Source of the DNA: Trichopria drosophilae
Lineage: Eukaryota > Arthropoda > Insecta > Hymenoptera > Diapriidae
Direction of reading: 5' to 3'
NCBI GenBank assembly: GCA_030407085.1
Contig: CM059587.1
Coordinates: 43,746,501 to 43,810,500 of the forward strand
DNA: 64,000 nucleotides
Shown: piece by piece, positions 24,995-36,955 of the stretch
How the letters are laid out: every line of letters begins with the position of its first letter
Numbering within the stretch: the first letter of the stretch is position 1
Made by a program: the position numbers and the translations under genes
The notes under the pieces: generated by a model
The model's database searches: none
The model's input: only the letters and a program-made list of their open reading frames with translations
Told to the model about the DNA's origin: nothing

Positions 24995-27819
24995 ACTTAT
25001 TTTTTTGTCTGTGTAGGCTATCGTAGGGAGTATTTGTATACTTAACATGTACTGTTAGGGTATTTGCAATAATTAAAATATGCATAAAGAATGTTAAGGA
25101 AGCCTAAAATTATCATTTCAAATTATATCATCTACTTCAGATTAAATAAATTTCAAATAGAGTACCTCCTTTTGAAGATACGTATGACGTTTCATTAAAC
25201 ACATGACATGAAGAAAATAAGTACTTCCAAATGCTGTTTAAGTCAGAAGACGAGAAACGGTACAACTGTTCTGTTCACTATTACTACTTTAATAGTCAGG
25301 CGAACGTCGTAAGTAGTATTGTCATGACTTTCACAACGAATTCCACTTATTTTAGACTTGGTGTTTAGAGAAACTTGGCGTCGCTACTTACAAGTTTGTG
25401 GTTAGATAATTAACGTAGACAAAATTTGGTTGTATTGTAAATTGAAAAAAAAAATTAACTGCTTTAATTGTTTGGTATATGAATGTTGTTAAAAGGGTGA
25501 TTTACTGATTTCAAGTCTCCACAAGTACGTATTTTCCCTTTAAACTTTTATCATAATTTCTACAAACGTCAATACATTCTTATAAATCTTTTCTCCTGCA
25601 TCCATCCAAGAATGAGTAGATAAGTAAAAATCATTAATATATCATACGCCAACCGCTATAAGTTGTATCTTTATTTGTATATTTACATGTTTTACAATTT
25701 TTGTAAAATTGTAAAATTGTTTTTATACCCAGAATAAAATGTTTGAAAATGGCTATTATCATGGCGGAAACGTTAAATTAAAGCAGACCAATTTGTGGCA
25801 ATTATCGACCATAAATTCAAAACATTTCTACTTTCATTATTTTCATTGCGGTCAAGAAATTAGAATATAATTGCACAATGAATTTGCGGTTAGATTTTCT
25901 AAATTCAAAATGTCAGCTAGAAAACTAAGGCCTTCATGTGTAAAGTTTTAAATTACATAAATGAAAAAAGAATCATTTCATTTTAAGCAAAATTGTTAAA
26001 AGAAACTGTCCTTTGTGATTTTTGGTTAAAGAGCATTGTTTCTTAGAAAAAATTGTCAATATTTTAGTAATTTGAAATAATAAAAGTTAAAAATTTTGTT
26101 TTTTTTCGGACAGAGTGCGATTTATATAAAAATGTAAGATATAAGACGATATATAAGATATTATTTCTTGACTTTTGCTCTAAATTTTGCATGTAATATA
26201 ATATTGTAAAATGTATAAATTCCAGAAATATATGGATCCTAAAAATCACAAAAATTAACGAAATTGTTTAGCTTTGCTTTCCGCCATATTTCGTGATGAG
26301 CGGACCAAAGTCATTCAGTGATATATAGACAAAAATACTTTCAAAATTGCATACAATTCTATCATATTTTCAAAATTCAAAATAATACATAAAGAAAGTG
26401 ATAGAGATTGAAATATTTGTACACGTAATGAAATGTGTTGGAAGAAAGACACAGGGGTAGGAAAACAATGTATCTTGGGAATTATGATGTGTATCGATGA
26501 TTTGCAAGCGGAACAGTAGCATGGCAAATATACAGGTGAATTCAATCAGGCCAGTATTGTATTTTCGGTTGAATAAATCGCGAGCTTGTGTGCGAGATGA
26601 AATTTGCCCGATAAAAAAGGAAGAACAGAGAAGAAAACGGGACGCGGCGTTTTCACGCTCGCCGACCCTTAATAGGCTCGTTATTGAAACCTGTTGCGAC
26701 ACACGAGCGAGAGGCTGAGCTGCCAGTGCCAGAATGCGAGTTATCGATATCTGGGCACAGGTGCAAGTGTCGCCGTATTCCGTTAGATTCTGTTCAGCCC
26801 AACTGATCAACAATACCAATACTTTCGAAATTATGAAGTATTTTTTATTAGTTGGCATTCATTATTTCTTAACATATTGTAATTATCTACATTTTCCAAG
26901 TAAAGAACCAAGTGAGATTATTAGACACACAATTTTATTATCAGAATACGGTAAGATTGGGTGCACTAACCACAAACATATCATTACTATTTATGGTGTA
27001 TTGATCTTATTACAGAAATAGGTCATGTTTACCATAGTTCCAAGATTGTAACTTTTTGAATATGGGCAAAGTATTTTTTAAACACATGCTTTCTTAAATT
27101 ATAAATAATTTTTTTAAATTTGAATGACATGAGGCTCACTTTTTGACGTTGGAAAAATAAATTGATCGATCATAAGAAACATTTAATTTTTGGAATATCA
27201 ATATGTTAGTTAAACGTGTAAAAAGCAAGAACTGAATATTAAAAATTGTCAAGCTATTGTCATTATGATTCAATTGTTTCCCAATTTTGAAACCTTTGAG
27301 AAGGTGCGCAGTTTAAACTTCACAAAAAACTTCCCAGGATCGAGATTCAATGTCTACAGTATTGAATCTCTTGAGTCCCTCATTTTGTTTTCAAAAATCA
27401 AAAAATTATACAAAAATCTTGAAAAATCCACATTTCTCAGGATTCTGTCAATTCATTTTTCCATCATCTTCACGACATCTGAATTCTGCAGATAAGTTTC
27501 TAACTTCAGAAGAGACAATGTTGGAAAAATTGAAGAAAAAACATTATAACAATTCTATAGAACTAATTTATCATAAAGCATCAATATTTTAGTTTGTTGA
27601 AATTTTATTTCGTTTTTTTTTGTAATTAACGCATTTCGAGTTCAAGAACAATTGATAGAACAAAATAGTAAAATTGGCTAAAAGTGACTATCTACTGTAG
27701 TAAATTGACGGGATATCCATTGCCTTCAGTGAAATTAACTATCGGCTGCAATAAGAGTTTATATTAACAGTAATGCAGTTAAATTACTAAACGAAATTAA
27801 ATTACATTTCGACTATTGT
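24995..27819. other. non-coding stretch with one GC-richer patch
   Basis: Mostly AT-rich. About 26560-26790 is GC-richer and causes the 162-codon minus frame 26370-26858, which shows no domain. Nothing else was recognised. Confidence 0.4.
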
Positions 27820-27992
27820 GCTGTAAGGAAGATCTTTGGAATCGAGCCAGGTTGAGCTTGTAGATAGTGTTTTTGATTTTCACTACACTTTATTTAAAGG
27901 TGTGAGAATACAATAAAGAGGCCTCAAGTGATCGTGATCCACGGAACGTATAGAAATTAGCGCAAAGTATTTTCCCATTTTTGGCTGTGATT
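27820..27992 (-). repeat. BEL/Pao LTR relic (3' LTR of the minus-strand element)
   Basis: Shares with 31039-31362 the blocks 'gctg.aaggaag', 'acaataaagagg', 'ctca.gtgatcgtgatc' and 'gcaaagtattttc', in the same order. It is shorter than the right copy, which has about 150 extra bases. Confidence 0.7.
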
Positions 27993-28499
27993 GCAATCCG
28001 AAACATACCAGTTACCTTTCGACAACCGGGTTCGAAACAAAGAAACCAATTTAAAACATACTAAAGTTATAAACAACTTACTAAGATTGGGCATGTACAG
28101 GAAGATTAACGAGTCTAGTAATAGGTCGCTTCATACAAGAATTAGCAGTCTTTATTATTACGACGCGAACGCGGGATTTTTACGTACTTCAGTTTTATTT
28201 GCAATTAATACTAGATCACCCGTCGCTTAATTCGCTCGAGGACACATCCATTTATTTCGCATTTATAAAGAGCATAATAGCTCATATGAGAAACCAACGA
28301 GATAATCGCGATTCATTCAGCGATAACGGCGACGGATAAAGAACCTTTAGCGCAGTTTCTAACACTAAATGACTCGGTATCCAAACCGAGAAACCATCGT
28401 CACTCACAGGTGCAATATGCTGACTCCAGAGCTCCTCTCCCTGCACTCGCAATAGCCGCACAGTCAACACAGATAATCGATGTTTAGGAAAAGTTTAAT

Positions 28500-29030
28500 C
28501 ATTTTGAGTTCAGCACTGATAAAAAAGTTATCTAGGTACACGTCTTATTCTACAACAGGACTATCTACGGGAAAATTGAAGTACTCATCTAACGCAATTC
28601 AGTGGATGACTTTTGCTGACTGGTCGGGCGAGCGAGCCATACCATCAGTGATCGCTTTTAGTTGGTACATTCTAATAGGTCGCTCGGTTCCGCTCACCGG
28701 AGAATCCATTGGTATCGTCGGTCACGAGAGTCAACAGAAATTTGGTGAATATCAGCAAACATCTCAAAATCGACGTTGATGTTATTGGGTGATGACGGCA
28801 TTTATACGTACCCTGGAGGACATGGGTTGCTTCTTCGTAAGATTCGAGGTGCGAAATGCAGGATGGTGCGGTATGAAACGCGATCCGTCTTACAATTAGC
28901 ATAAGTTCCGACTGGTGTCATATGACCGCGAACTTCGTACTTCCGCATAAACGGAACATATTGAATTTTCAGATTAGGATCGCAGTTGAATCGCTTTTCA
29001 AGACGTATAAAGACGGCGAGAGCTGCGAAA
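28500..29030 (-). pseudogene. BEL/Pao reverse transcriptase remnant
   Basis: Minus-strand translation of about 29025-28810 gives a block with RLEKRFNCDP, then YVPFMRKYEVRGHMTPVG, and later YRTILHFAPR. This matches the conserved BEL/Pao order of an RF-containing motif, a Y..FM..Y...GHM motif and a YLPHH-like motif. After a frame change, about 28760-28700 gives FEMFADIHQISVDSRDRRYQW, ending in a stop, which corresponds to the RT block with the first catalytic Asp. Further pieces (ARSPDQSAKVI.., LDEYFNFP) follow after another stop. The plus-strand frame 28480-28779 is the shadow of this relic. Confidence 0.7.
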
Positions 29031-29123
29031 TTGATACGTCCTCTTTAGCTCGAGGTAAACCTAATATCGGTGATTTTAATACAAATCAATGAATACAAAT
29101 CAAAGACTCAGATCAATGAATAG

Positions 29124-29447
29124 TTAAAGCTCACCAAGCACGCGACAGCCATTCGGTACAATAAGATTAACACGAGCTGTTGCTAAAAGCACAAATTTAG
29201 TGTCGAATTTTGCTGTTTGCAAATGTGAATTGAAACTCACAGAAGGAACCAAGTCCTTAATTGTACTTGCGGTATTATTCTGAGAAGAATAATTAACTAC
29301 ATTTAGCGCTACTTGAGTAATCGGTTTATCAACTCGACGTGGCAAATAGTGTTGCGTTCGACCGTAATGGGTGCCTAAATATTTGCTAGTGCTGTTTGAC
29401 AATTTGTGAGTGGCTAAACAATTGGATTGGTGGATAAACGGAAACAA
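29124..29447 (-). pseudogene. BEL/Pao protease-region remnant
   Basis: A 107-codon minus frame whose C-terminal part contains KFVLLATARVNLIVPNG. BEL/Pao proteases have a VLLATA.V motif just before the catalytic LLDSGSQ motif. Here the frame ends before any DSG, so the catalytic residue is missing or out of frame. The upstream part may correspond to the degraded zinc-knuckle linker. Confidence 0.6.
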
Positions 29448-29903
29448 TTGGTGGATAAACGGGTGAACGAATCACGCTCTACAGCTGTCCAAGATTTAAA
29501 TTTTGACCAAGAATAAATGTTATGTCATAGGGAAGAGACGTTCGATGGTACCTTCCGCTGACAAGTTTGCATAGCTTCTAACTTTCTAATGCGTGCTTTT
29601 AAAAAAGTAGAGAACTTTGCATACGTGGAAGAATCGGTTTTGTTACTGGTTAGCATCTCCAAATTATTTCTGGATGCTTTTCGACCTTATTCATTCGTAA
29701 ATAGACGATCTAATTGTCCCATGTATACACTGGTCGCTTTAACGCAGTGAACACGGAAATCACTGAAGTGGTGGTGTCGCGTATTAAAATTAAATTTAAA
29801 AAATGTGCGATGATATATCCGGTAGTTCATTTAATGGTCGCTAATACTCGTTAATTACCATTATAACGACCTACTAGATCATCACAAAGTTTGAGCAAAA
29901 GAG

Positions 29904-30305
29904 TTATCGGATCCCGTCGAATTTTGTAGGAGTTTGAGGCTCACGGGTCTTGACCTCTTCTCGTCGAGATGACTCTTCTAGCGGTTCTTCTTCTAATTTA
30001 TCCAATAGATAGTCTACTGCTTCATCAAAGGCAGCTTCCGCCACAAGAATATCATGCTCAGAGAAATATCTGGTAATGGAAAGATCCTCCTTGTCAGATT
30101 CACTGCTTTCGGGATGGCAGGCATTCAAGGCGGCATATAGTTGTCGACATTTTACCCAATTTGCTTCGAGCATCCGAAGACAGCCTTTGAGAATCCGAAT
30201 GGAAGGATCTTTTAACTCTTTTAAATACGGAACGGCATTTATGATACTGTACATTACCAGTTCTTGCTCGTGCAACGTGGTGTTATAATTTTGCAAATCT
30301 TCCAT
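29904..30305 (-). pseudogene. BEL/Pao gag N-terminal remnant
   Basis: A 133-codon minus frame starting at ATG, MEDLQNYNTTLHEQELVMYS. It is helical and acidic, with a Trp-containing segment (RMLEANWVKCRQLYAALN), and ends TPTKFDGI before a stop. BEL/Pao Gag proteins have this layout: a helical N-terminus with NW....L, then a linker and a P.F.G motif at the start of the DUF1759-type domain. The frame breaks exactly where the conserved Gag core should begin. The plus frame 30076-30288 is its shadow. Confidence 0.6.
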
Positions 30306-31038
30306 GGTTGATTCAACACATCGCGTGAATCATAATGAAAATTGGAAGTTTCACTTTTGTGAAAATGAATGAAGTTCCAGGCTATTGTTGAATTCGACAG
30401 TAGAGGGAAGGACCGTAGAAAGCGGAACGCTCGATAAGAGAGCGAGCAACGGAACTAGATAAGGAACATGCGTCTAAGGCGCATGAGGGCGAAAAGAAGA
30501 CAACGATGACAAAAGGAGGATCGCCGAACACTTAAGCAATGTGACGCTGAGGTGAGGGGAAATGTGTCAGCAAGCGTACGAAGAAAAACTTCAACACCAT
30601 TGACTAAACGCACCAAATATGACCGGGGAACAACGTTCCGAAAATCAACACACCGAAAGGCCAAAATTTCGATATAGCATGGCACCAGCGTAATTTTATT
30701 CGCTTTGTCTTTGAAAATTTGGCAAAAAGAAAGCAAATTAAAATACCTTGGACTCACACAATATTGAAATTTTAGCCTTTCTGGGTTTTGATTTTCGGAT
30801 CTTTGTTCCCGGCCCTAAATATATTGACGCGTACTCATACAAAATGTCCGAGAGGGCTTTACAGTTTACGTTAGTATAAGATATGCGGCAACTACAAATA
30901 CCTATACGTATCTAGCGCTATCACTTTCCGATTACCGTTTTTAATTTACTTAAATTTTTTTATTCACTGATACCATATGTAGCTTTATTCTGCTTTATGA
31001 TCCGGCTCGAAGGACCTGATGCTCGGAATTAATATTGG

Positions 31039-31362
31039 GCTGCAAGGAAGGTGTTTGCAAATAAGCCGGGTTAAAGCTTCTAGTCAGTATCTTTGACTTT
31101 CCCTACATTTTATTTGATGTTATTCTTTTATTTGTATAAGTTTCTCAACTCAAGGTGGTCGGCAGCTACAACAAATGATATTGAATTCGAATTCGTTAAT
31201 TTGACACAGCCAAATATTCGACACACCAGATACAGTGGAGCTGAACTTTAGGCTCGGAAATTGTGGACACAGAAAATACAATAAAGAGGGCAGCATATCT
31301 GCCTCATGTGATCGTGATCAACCTAATGTACGCAAAGTATTTTCGTTTTTTGGGTGCTGATT
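31039..31362 (-). repeat. BEL/Pao LTR relic (5' LTR of the minus-strand element)
   Basis: The pair of 27820-27992, as described there. The region 30310-31038 between it and gag would be the untranslated leader and shows no gene. Confidence 0.65.
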
Positions 31363-32164
31363 TTATTCTCCTAGATCTTTTACATGCCCAAAATGATACT
31401 TTATTTATTTCGTAGTACATCCTAGTAAATAATTAGTTAACAATTTCACTTACTTTTACAAAGGAACTTCGATAAATTTAAATATTTCTGAGGATATGTA
31501 AAATATAATTATAAGAAATTAAATACGATTTCAAAATATTTCAAGATAAATAAGAAATAAAAATTATCGACAAAATATGAATGTTGCTCCATACGATTTA
31601 TTTGATTTAATTTTTATTGTCCAACTATTTGTTATATCATGTTGTGAATCTGTTGTATTTTCTTAACTTAATCTATTTTTATAAGGAATAACTTATTAAT
31701 GCATTACGAAGAAATTTTTGTATTTCAAAATTATACTTGTTAGTAGAATCATAATCGCAAAGTGTTACAGTTAAAGTATTCAACAGAGTCAGGAATATCC
31801 AATGATAGTTATCAAAACATAACATTGATTTCGTCCTTTGTTGTTTGCGGAATATAACTTCAGAAAAACTTCGCAACTCTGGTAACAACGTCGCTTTCAG
31901 AAATTAACGAACAAGTCACGCTTTTCTGAAAAAATGAAATTGCATTCAAACTAAACTTTGTTGCATTTTTTGTTATGCAGTTGAAGACAATATTTATGCG
32001 AAGTTATAAGTACAACTTTATATTTCAAATATTTGCACAATTAAATCGTCAATGCTGTTCGGGAAGCGTGGCTTCTGTTATAGAAAGGCACGATCAAGAA
32101 TAAACTAACCACTTATTTACGTCCAGTAATAAATACATAGTATCTTAGGGGCTGGCATTTTTAA
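31363..32164. other. gene-free AT-rich stretch
   Basis: Nothing was recognised. The 69-codon minus frame 31679-31888 has no domain. Confidence 0.45.
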
Positions 32165-32471
32165 CGAAATTGGATTAAATAATTCGGCTTATGTCCCACC
32201 AAAGACAAATCCATTGTTCCCCTCTTCGCAGCCGACTCCCCTCATTGAAAACCAACAATCCTTAGTGATGATTCCAGTAGGTGCAGATCGGGATAAAACT
32301 TGGTTCGTTTGATGATAAACAATAACCTTTTCAATTAAAATCATAAAACAATCAATTTCCATCTTGATGGAGACATATTCCTTTTCGGAAGTGCATGCGA
32401 GTCGGTCGTGAGGGAGTAACTATGGACTTGTCTTTGATGGGGCATAAGCCGAATTGTTTAGTCTAATTTCG
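32165..32471. mobile_element. ~307 bp inverted-repeat element (MITE)
   Basis: Left arm CGAAATTGGATTAAATAATT continues into 'cggcttatgtcccaccaaag'. The right arm 32395-32471 is its complement with a few changes (CGAAATTAGACTAAACAATT). Arms are about 80 bp around a ~150 bp centre. No clear target duplication was found, and the element is non-coding. Confidence 0.75.
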
Positions 32472-34204
32472 ATAACAATCCGACCCTCGTTATATTTTTT
32501 TGTATTATTACACAGTATCTTTTCATACAGGGTTTCCTACCATAGGATTGTAAAGCGAGAATAAACATCTAGCAAAATTAAAGTTTTGTAGTAATTTATG
32601 GTGAAATTTAGTATTACAATACATAAAATACCATAAATAAAAATTAGTTGTTCCCTTGCAGAACTGGGATGCGACTGGTATCCTCTTAACTCATACATTG
32701 TTTTATCATACATTGCATTGCATCTAGTCCAAATTGAATTATTCGGTCAAAACGTAGACGAGCATGTTAAATACCGCAAGGCCGGGACCCTACCGAGAAA
32801 CCCGGTCAGAACCCGTTCTAGTTAATAATTGTATTCAGACTCAATAAGGTGATTTGTTTTAACCGTCATAGAATATAATCGACAGAGCCCTTGTCTCTTA
32901 TTTAATAGACGATCCTATGCGAAAACGTACTATTCAGAACTATTTGAACATTTTATTTCACTTTTAATAAGTTTTAAAAAATATTCAATAAGTTTTTCGT
33001 ATATTTACAATAGAACGAAGAAATTTAACTCCCAAGTATCATATACAATACAATTTCGATATGGAGAATAATACTGAACGACTTTAAGTGGTGACAACAG
33101 GATCTACTGTTGAATATTGTTGACCAGACCCGTTTCTGTTCAGGGCAGATGAGGTTAATTCTACACGAGGTATAAAACAACGGAAAGAGTATTCGAGGGA
33201 AATAAGAATTTAAACAAAAATTCGTTATGTTGATAAAGAATTTGTTTTTAAAAGTTTCATTTCTTGTATGAAAGATAAATTGCAATACCTCCTGGCTGGT
33301 ACATTTTCATTTGATTAGTATTTAATTTTCTTCCGCTGCAGACTTCTATCAACTGATCATTTGTATTCAGGAATTTGTGATATATACGTGGTTAGTCCAA
33401 AAAAAGGCATTTACATAACCTCAATCGCAAATATAAATAACATATTGTGACGTATATACATACGTGACATATACAGATGTTACTCATTATGAGGAATCAT
33501 TTATGCACGTCCATATTGGGTCGTACTAGGAATGTAAAATACAAAACCTTCAACATGATAAATCAAATTCCTCTTCATAATGTTAATCGCCGACTAGTGG
33601 TGGCAACAGCATGAATGAATGATGTGATAGGCTATAAAAACGGTGGCCAGTTTATGACCTTATATCTCCTTTGTCAATAAGGCAGTTTCCGCTGTTCTCT
33701 AAAAGTACGCATAGCCACTAAACTCTGCTCTGGCCTTCTATTGGCGTTATATTCGCTGTATATAAACATCGTTATTCCAGGTAGGAAAAGTAGTAAGGAT
33801 GACTACTCGCGCGCTTTAACCAACCGAACGTAGTAGCACCAACTACAAATCTGGCTGGCGCTATATTTGCTACCTTACGTAGTTGGTATAACCAGATTTC
33901 CCCTTAGTATAACCACTCACTTTTTTCCGCGCATATATTCGAAATGTAATCCTATATTTATGATGAACCTAAGAATAAAATTTTGTACAAGTACTTAAAA
34001 AATTTAACTCGTCTATCTAACGTGATATCCTTAAATTTTCTACAGTGACCTTGAGAAGCTCAATTAAAAGTGGATGCTGAATAACAGTATAGTAGCTGTT
34101 TAGGGAGATATCATGTAGTTAATGGTTTATCTTTATTCTACGGTTACTAATAAATAAACAATTATCGTGGAATCAACAATGTAGGAGCGTACGACTGGGA
34201 CACT
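32472..34204. other. gene-free stretch
   Basis: No recognised gene. A patch at about 33640-33900 is less AT-rich. Short similarity to the CCCGG-type repeats is seen near 32780-32815. Confidence 0.4.
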
Positions 34205-34380
34205 GGAGAGAGTCGGGTAGCCCTGGCCACCTAAACATTTTCTGCAATAAATTGAAAAATAATGCATACAAAAAAGTTATCAAAACATAGAAATATTCTT
34301 TGTACCTATAGACATAACTCAAACAAATTTACTTGCAAAAATCTAATTTTTTCGTCAGTATAGCCAACTGATTTATATAA

Positions 34381-36092
34381 CGATTTTGTTACTTTCGAAC
34401 ACATTTGGTTGATCTTCTAAACCTCTCGTTCAATACCGCCACTTTTCCCACAGACTGGAAGAAAACAATATTAATTCCCTTAAGTAAGGTGAGGAACCCC
34501 ACTGGACCCTTCGACTATCGTTTGATTGCTATTCTTTGCGCACTCTCAAAACTTGTAGAACGCCTTGCTTATAATCAGATTACTGTCTTCTTAAACAAGA
34601 CAAATTGGCTAGACGCGCATCAATCTGGTTTTCGAAGAGGCTACAGTACGCAAACAGCCCTGCTTATGGTTACCGATTATTGTCGCATGGCCATTGACGG
34701 AAGAATGATTGTCATTATTATCTTATTCGACTTTAGTAAGGCATTCGATCTTGTAGATCATGAACTACTTGCCAAGGAAATGAACTCTGCAAACTTCTCT
34801 AGCTTGGCTCTTGCTTGGATTATGTCCTATTTGTCAGGGCGTTCTCAAGCTGTTTTGGGCTATGATGGTAAGTTACCTCCGTGGTTGCCAACTAATGGCG
34901 GAGTGCCACAGGGCTCTGTTTTTGGACCGCTGCTTTTCTCTATATTTATTAATGATTTACCTGGGGTACTTCAGCATTCATGCCACATGATATATGCAGA
35001 TGATACGCAAATATTCCTTAAATGTCATCCTTCTGAGATCAACAGTGCGATTTTGCGTATAGCAACAGATGCCGAGCGGTTTTGTGACTGGGCTGCGGAG
35101 AACAAGCTTATGATCAACTTTGAGAAGACCAAAACAATGCTAGTGGGTAGCTCGTACTACATCAACTATGACTTAACTACCATATCTATTCGTGGGCGTC
35201 CTATTCCATGGGTAAAATCGACAAAGAATTTAGGGGTTATTATTGACTCTACTCTTTCCTGGAACGAGCATATAACGCATATCTCTATGAAAGTATACTG
35301 CATTACTCGGCAGCTAAGAGCTAATCAGAGTGCGCTGCCTCTCGATCTACGCAAACAGCTTATTTCTTCGCTAATTATGCCCTACTTAGACTATTGTTGC
35401 TCCGTCTACAATGACCTTAATACCACTCAAAAAACGAGAGTTGAGCGGTTGCTCAATGTAGGCATTCGATTTATATTTTGTCTTCGTCGTAGTGATCATA
35501 GCACCCCGTACATAACTAAGCTTGGTTGGCTCACTGCTGCGTCAAGACGCTTGTATTTTATCGGGATGGTAGTCTTTAGCGTCTTCAAAACCTTCACCCC
35601 CACCTATCTGTATAATCAATATGTATGGCGTCATAATAAATATGACCGTCAACCTAGAACGGGCTCTAATGATCTCATAATCCCTAAGTACAGGACAGAG
35701 ACTTATGCCAACTCATTCTACGTTACCTCCATCAGACTGTGGAATGCTCTACCATTTGAGCTTAAAAAGTGCGTCAGCATCGGTGCCTTTAGTACCAAGC
35801 TCATGCGTTTTCTTTTTGAGCTGGACACGTCAGGCCGTTCGCCATTTACTATTGTAACGTGAATATTTGTATTTTCATTATACTTTTATTGTTAGTATTC
35901 CGTCACCTACAGTGTTTTAGCTTATACTTAAATAATTCTAACCATTTATATCTGTACATTGTAATTCTCCTTATTATATCTCTTTTCTTTTTTCACTTAT
36001 TATTTTATACTTTGTAATATCTACATGTAGTTGGCCAAAGAAGGGTACACTTCAAGCCAAAGTTTTATTAAATAAATAAATAATAAATAAAA
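34381..36092 (+). mobile_element. 5'-truncated LINE (Jockey/CR1-type group)
   Basis: The open frame begins only after a stop at 34378-34380. It lacks the endonuclease and the first part of RT, as expected of 5' truncation during target-primed insertion. After the stop codon there is a ~200 bp 3' UTR ending in a TAAA/AATA-type tail at about 36067-36092. No target duplication was identified. It sits between inverted GTCGGGTA..GGCCA motifs at 34205 and 36887, so it may have inserted into another element. Confidence 0.85.
34405..35862 (+). pseudogene. LINE reverse transcriptase fragment (intact RT core, truncated N-terminus)
   Basis: A 485-codon frame opening at a TTG; there is no natural start, since the fragment is truncated. 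It shows the non-LTR RT order: DYRLIAIL near residue 37, SGFRRGYST near 74, motif A LFDFSKAFDLVD (107-118) with its catalytic Asp, VPQGSVFGPLLF (167-178), and the active site YADDTQIF (197-204). It ends with a C-terminal region holding LGWL near 370-375 and RLWNALP. This is typical of the Jockey/CR1/L2 group; exact clade not assigned. The open frame over nearly 1.5 kb suggests a fairly young copy. It acts, in an intact parent element, by reverse transcription of its own RNA at a nicked target. Confidence 0.85.
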
Positions 36093-36955
36093 CTTATGTC
36101 GGGTAATACCGGCCACACAGAAAAGTGACACAAATTAGTATAAATTATAAAAATTTAACACAATTAATTATAAATCATGATTATGATCATAAACAATAAA
36201 TAAGATTGGTATTTTTTATTAATTCATCGTGTTCTTGTCTGTTTTTCTTGAAATTTTTTGTTTAATCACAATCGTCCGAAATCTACAAATTATAAAATGT
36301 AAAAACAAATACTTACCACCAATAACAATTTTCACTGTTTTTGAAACTGAGGTCCGTGAAATTATAGTTAACGAAATCTGCGTAAACGGTATAAACGTAG
36401 GTTATGTCATAAACAAATTAGAATATGTCAAAAATGTGACCCAAATGTCAGCATTAACTTCAGACAATTGAATTATTATCAGAATAATGAAAATGTATTC
36501 GAATTAGCTCAAATAATAAATGATTTTAACTGGCCGGGGGTACCCGATACCGGTCATATCTGTGGAAATGGAGAAGAAAATACAATGTTAATAGTACAAT
36601 ATTTAAAATATAAAAAGTGGAAATTAAAGCTCTTGAGATATAGAATGGATGTAGCCAAACACTTTATGAATATTTAGTACCGGTTTTTAAATATTTTCAA
36701 TTAAAAATTACTGAAATGCCGAAAGAGATTTAATTTGTTCTGTGTGTAAAATCGAAATACTAATTAATCTACTCAAGATAGAGCGGATAAATCATCATAT
36801 TTTGAAAGTTACGGTTTCGGGTAATGGGACAAAATATAATTGAAGCAGCATTCGTGCAACCTATTTAGATACTTCACAATACCTGCTGGCCGGGGCTACC
36901 CGACTCTCCCGTACCTCAAAATTTTTAGGGCAATCCCAAAATTTGATTACATATA
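36093..36955. other. intergenic segment with inverted YCGGGTA..GGCCA motifs
   Basis: GTCGGGTAATACCGGCCA at 36098-36115 faces TGGCCGGGGGTACCCGAT at 36531-36548. TGGCCGGGGCTACCCGAC at 36887-36904 faces GTCGGGTAGCCCTGGCCA at 34212-34229. They look like ends of one or two short non-autonomous elements. The frames 36229-36471 and 36468-36677 have no domain. Confidence 0.5.

Larger units (their letters stand above)
27820..31362 (-). mobile_element. decayed BEL/Pao LTR retrotransposon
   Basis: Reading on the minus strand from right to left, the order is: LTR relic (31039-31362), gag-like frame (29904-30305), protease-like frame (29124-29447), RT N-terminal block (about 28810-29030) with further RT pieces to 28500, and LTR relic (27820-27992). 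This is the gene order of a BEL/Pao element. Stops and frame changes break it in many places and the LTRs differ by large indels, so it is old and inactive. Pieces between 29540 and 29700 also look like gag remnants (LKARIRKLEAMQ-type). Confidence 0.75.

Noticed and set aside
26370..26858. 162-codon minus-strand frame
   Set aside because: Crosses from a GC-richer patch into AT-rich DNA; no domain and a hydrophobic low-complexity end.
28480..28779. 99-codon plus-strand frame
   Set aside because: Shadow of the BEL/Pao RT remnant on the minus strand.
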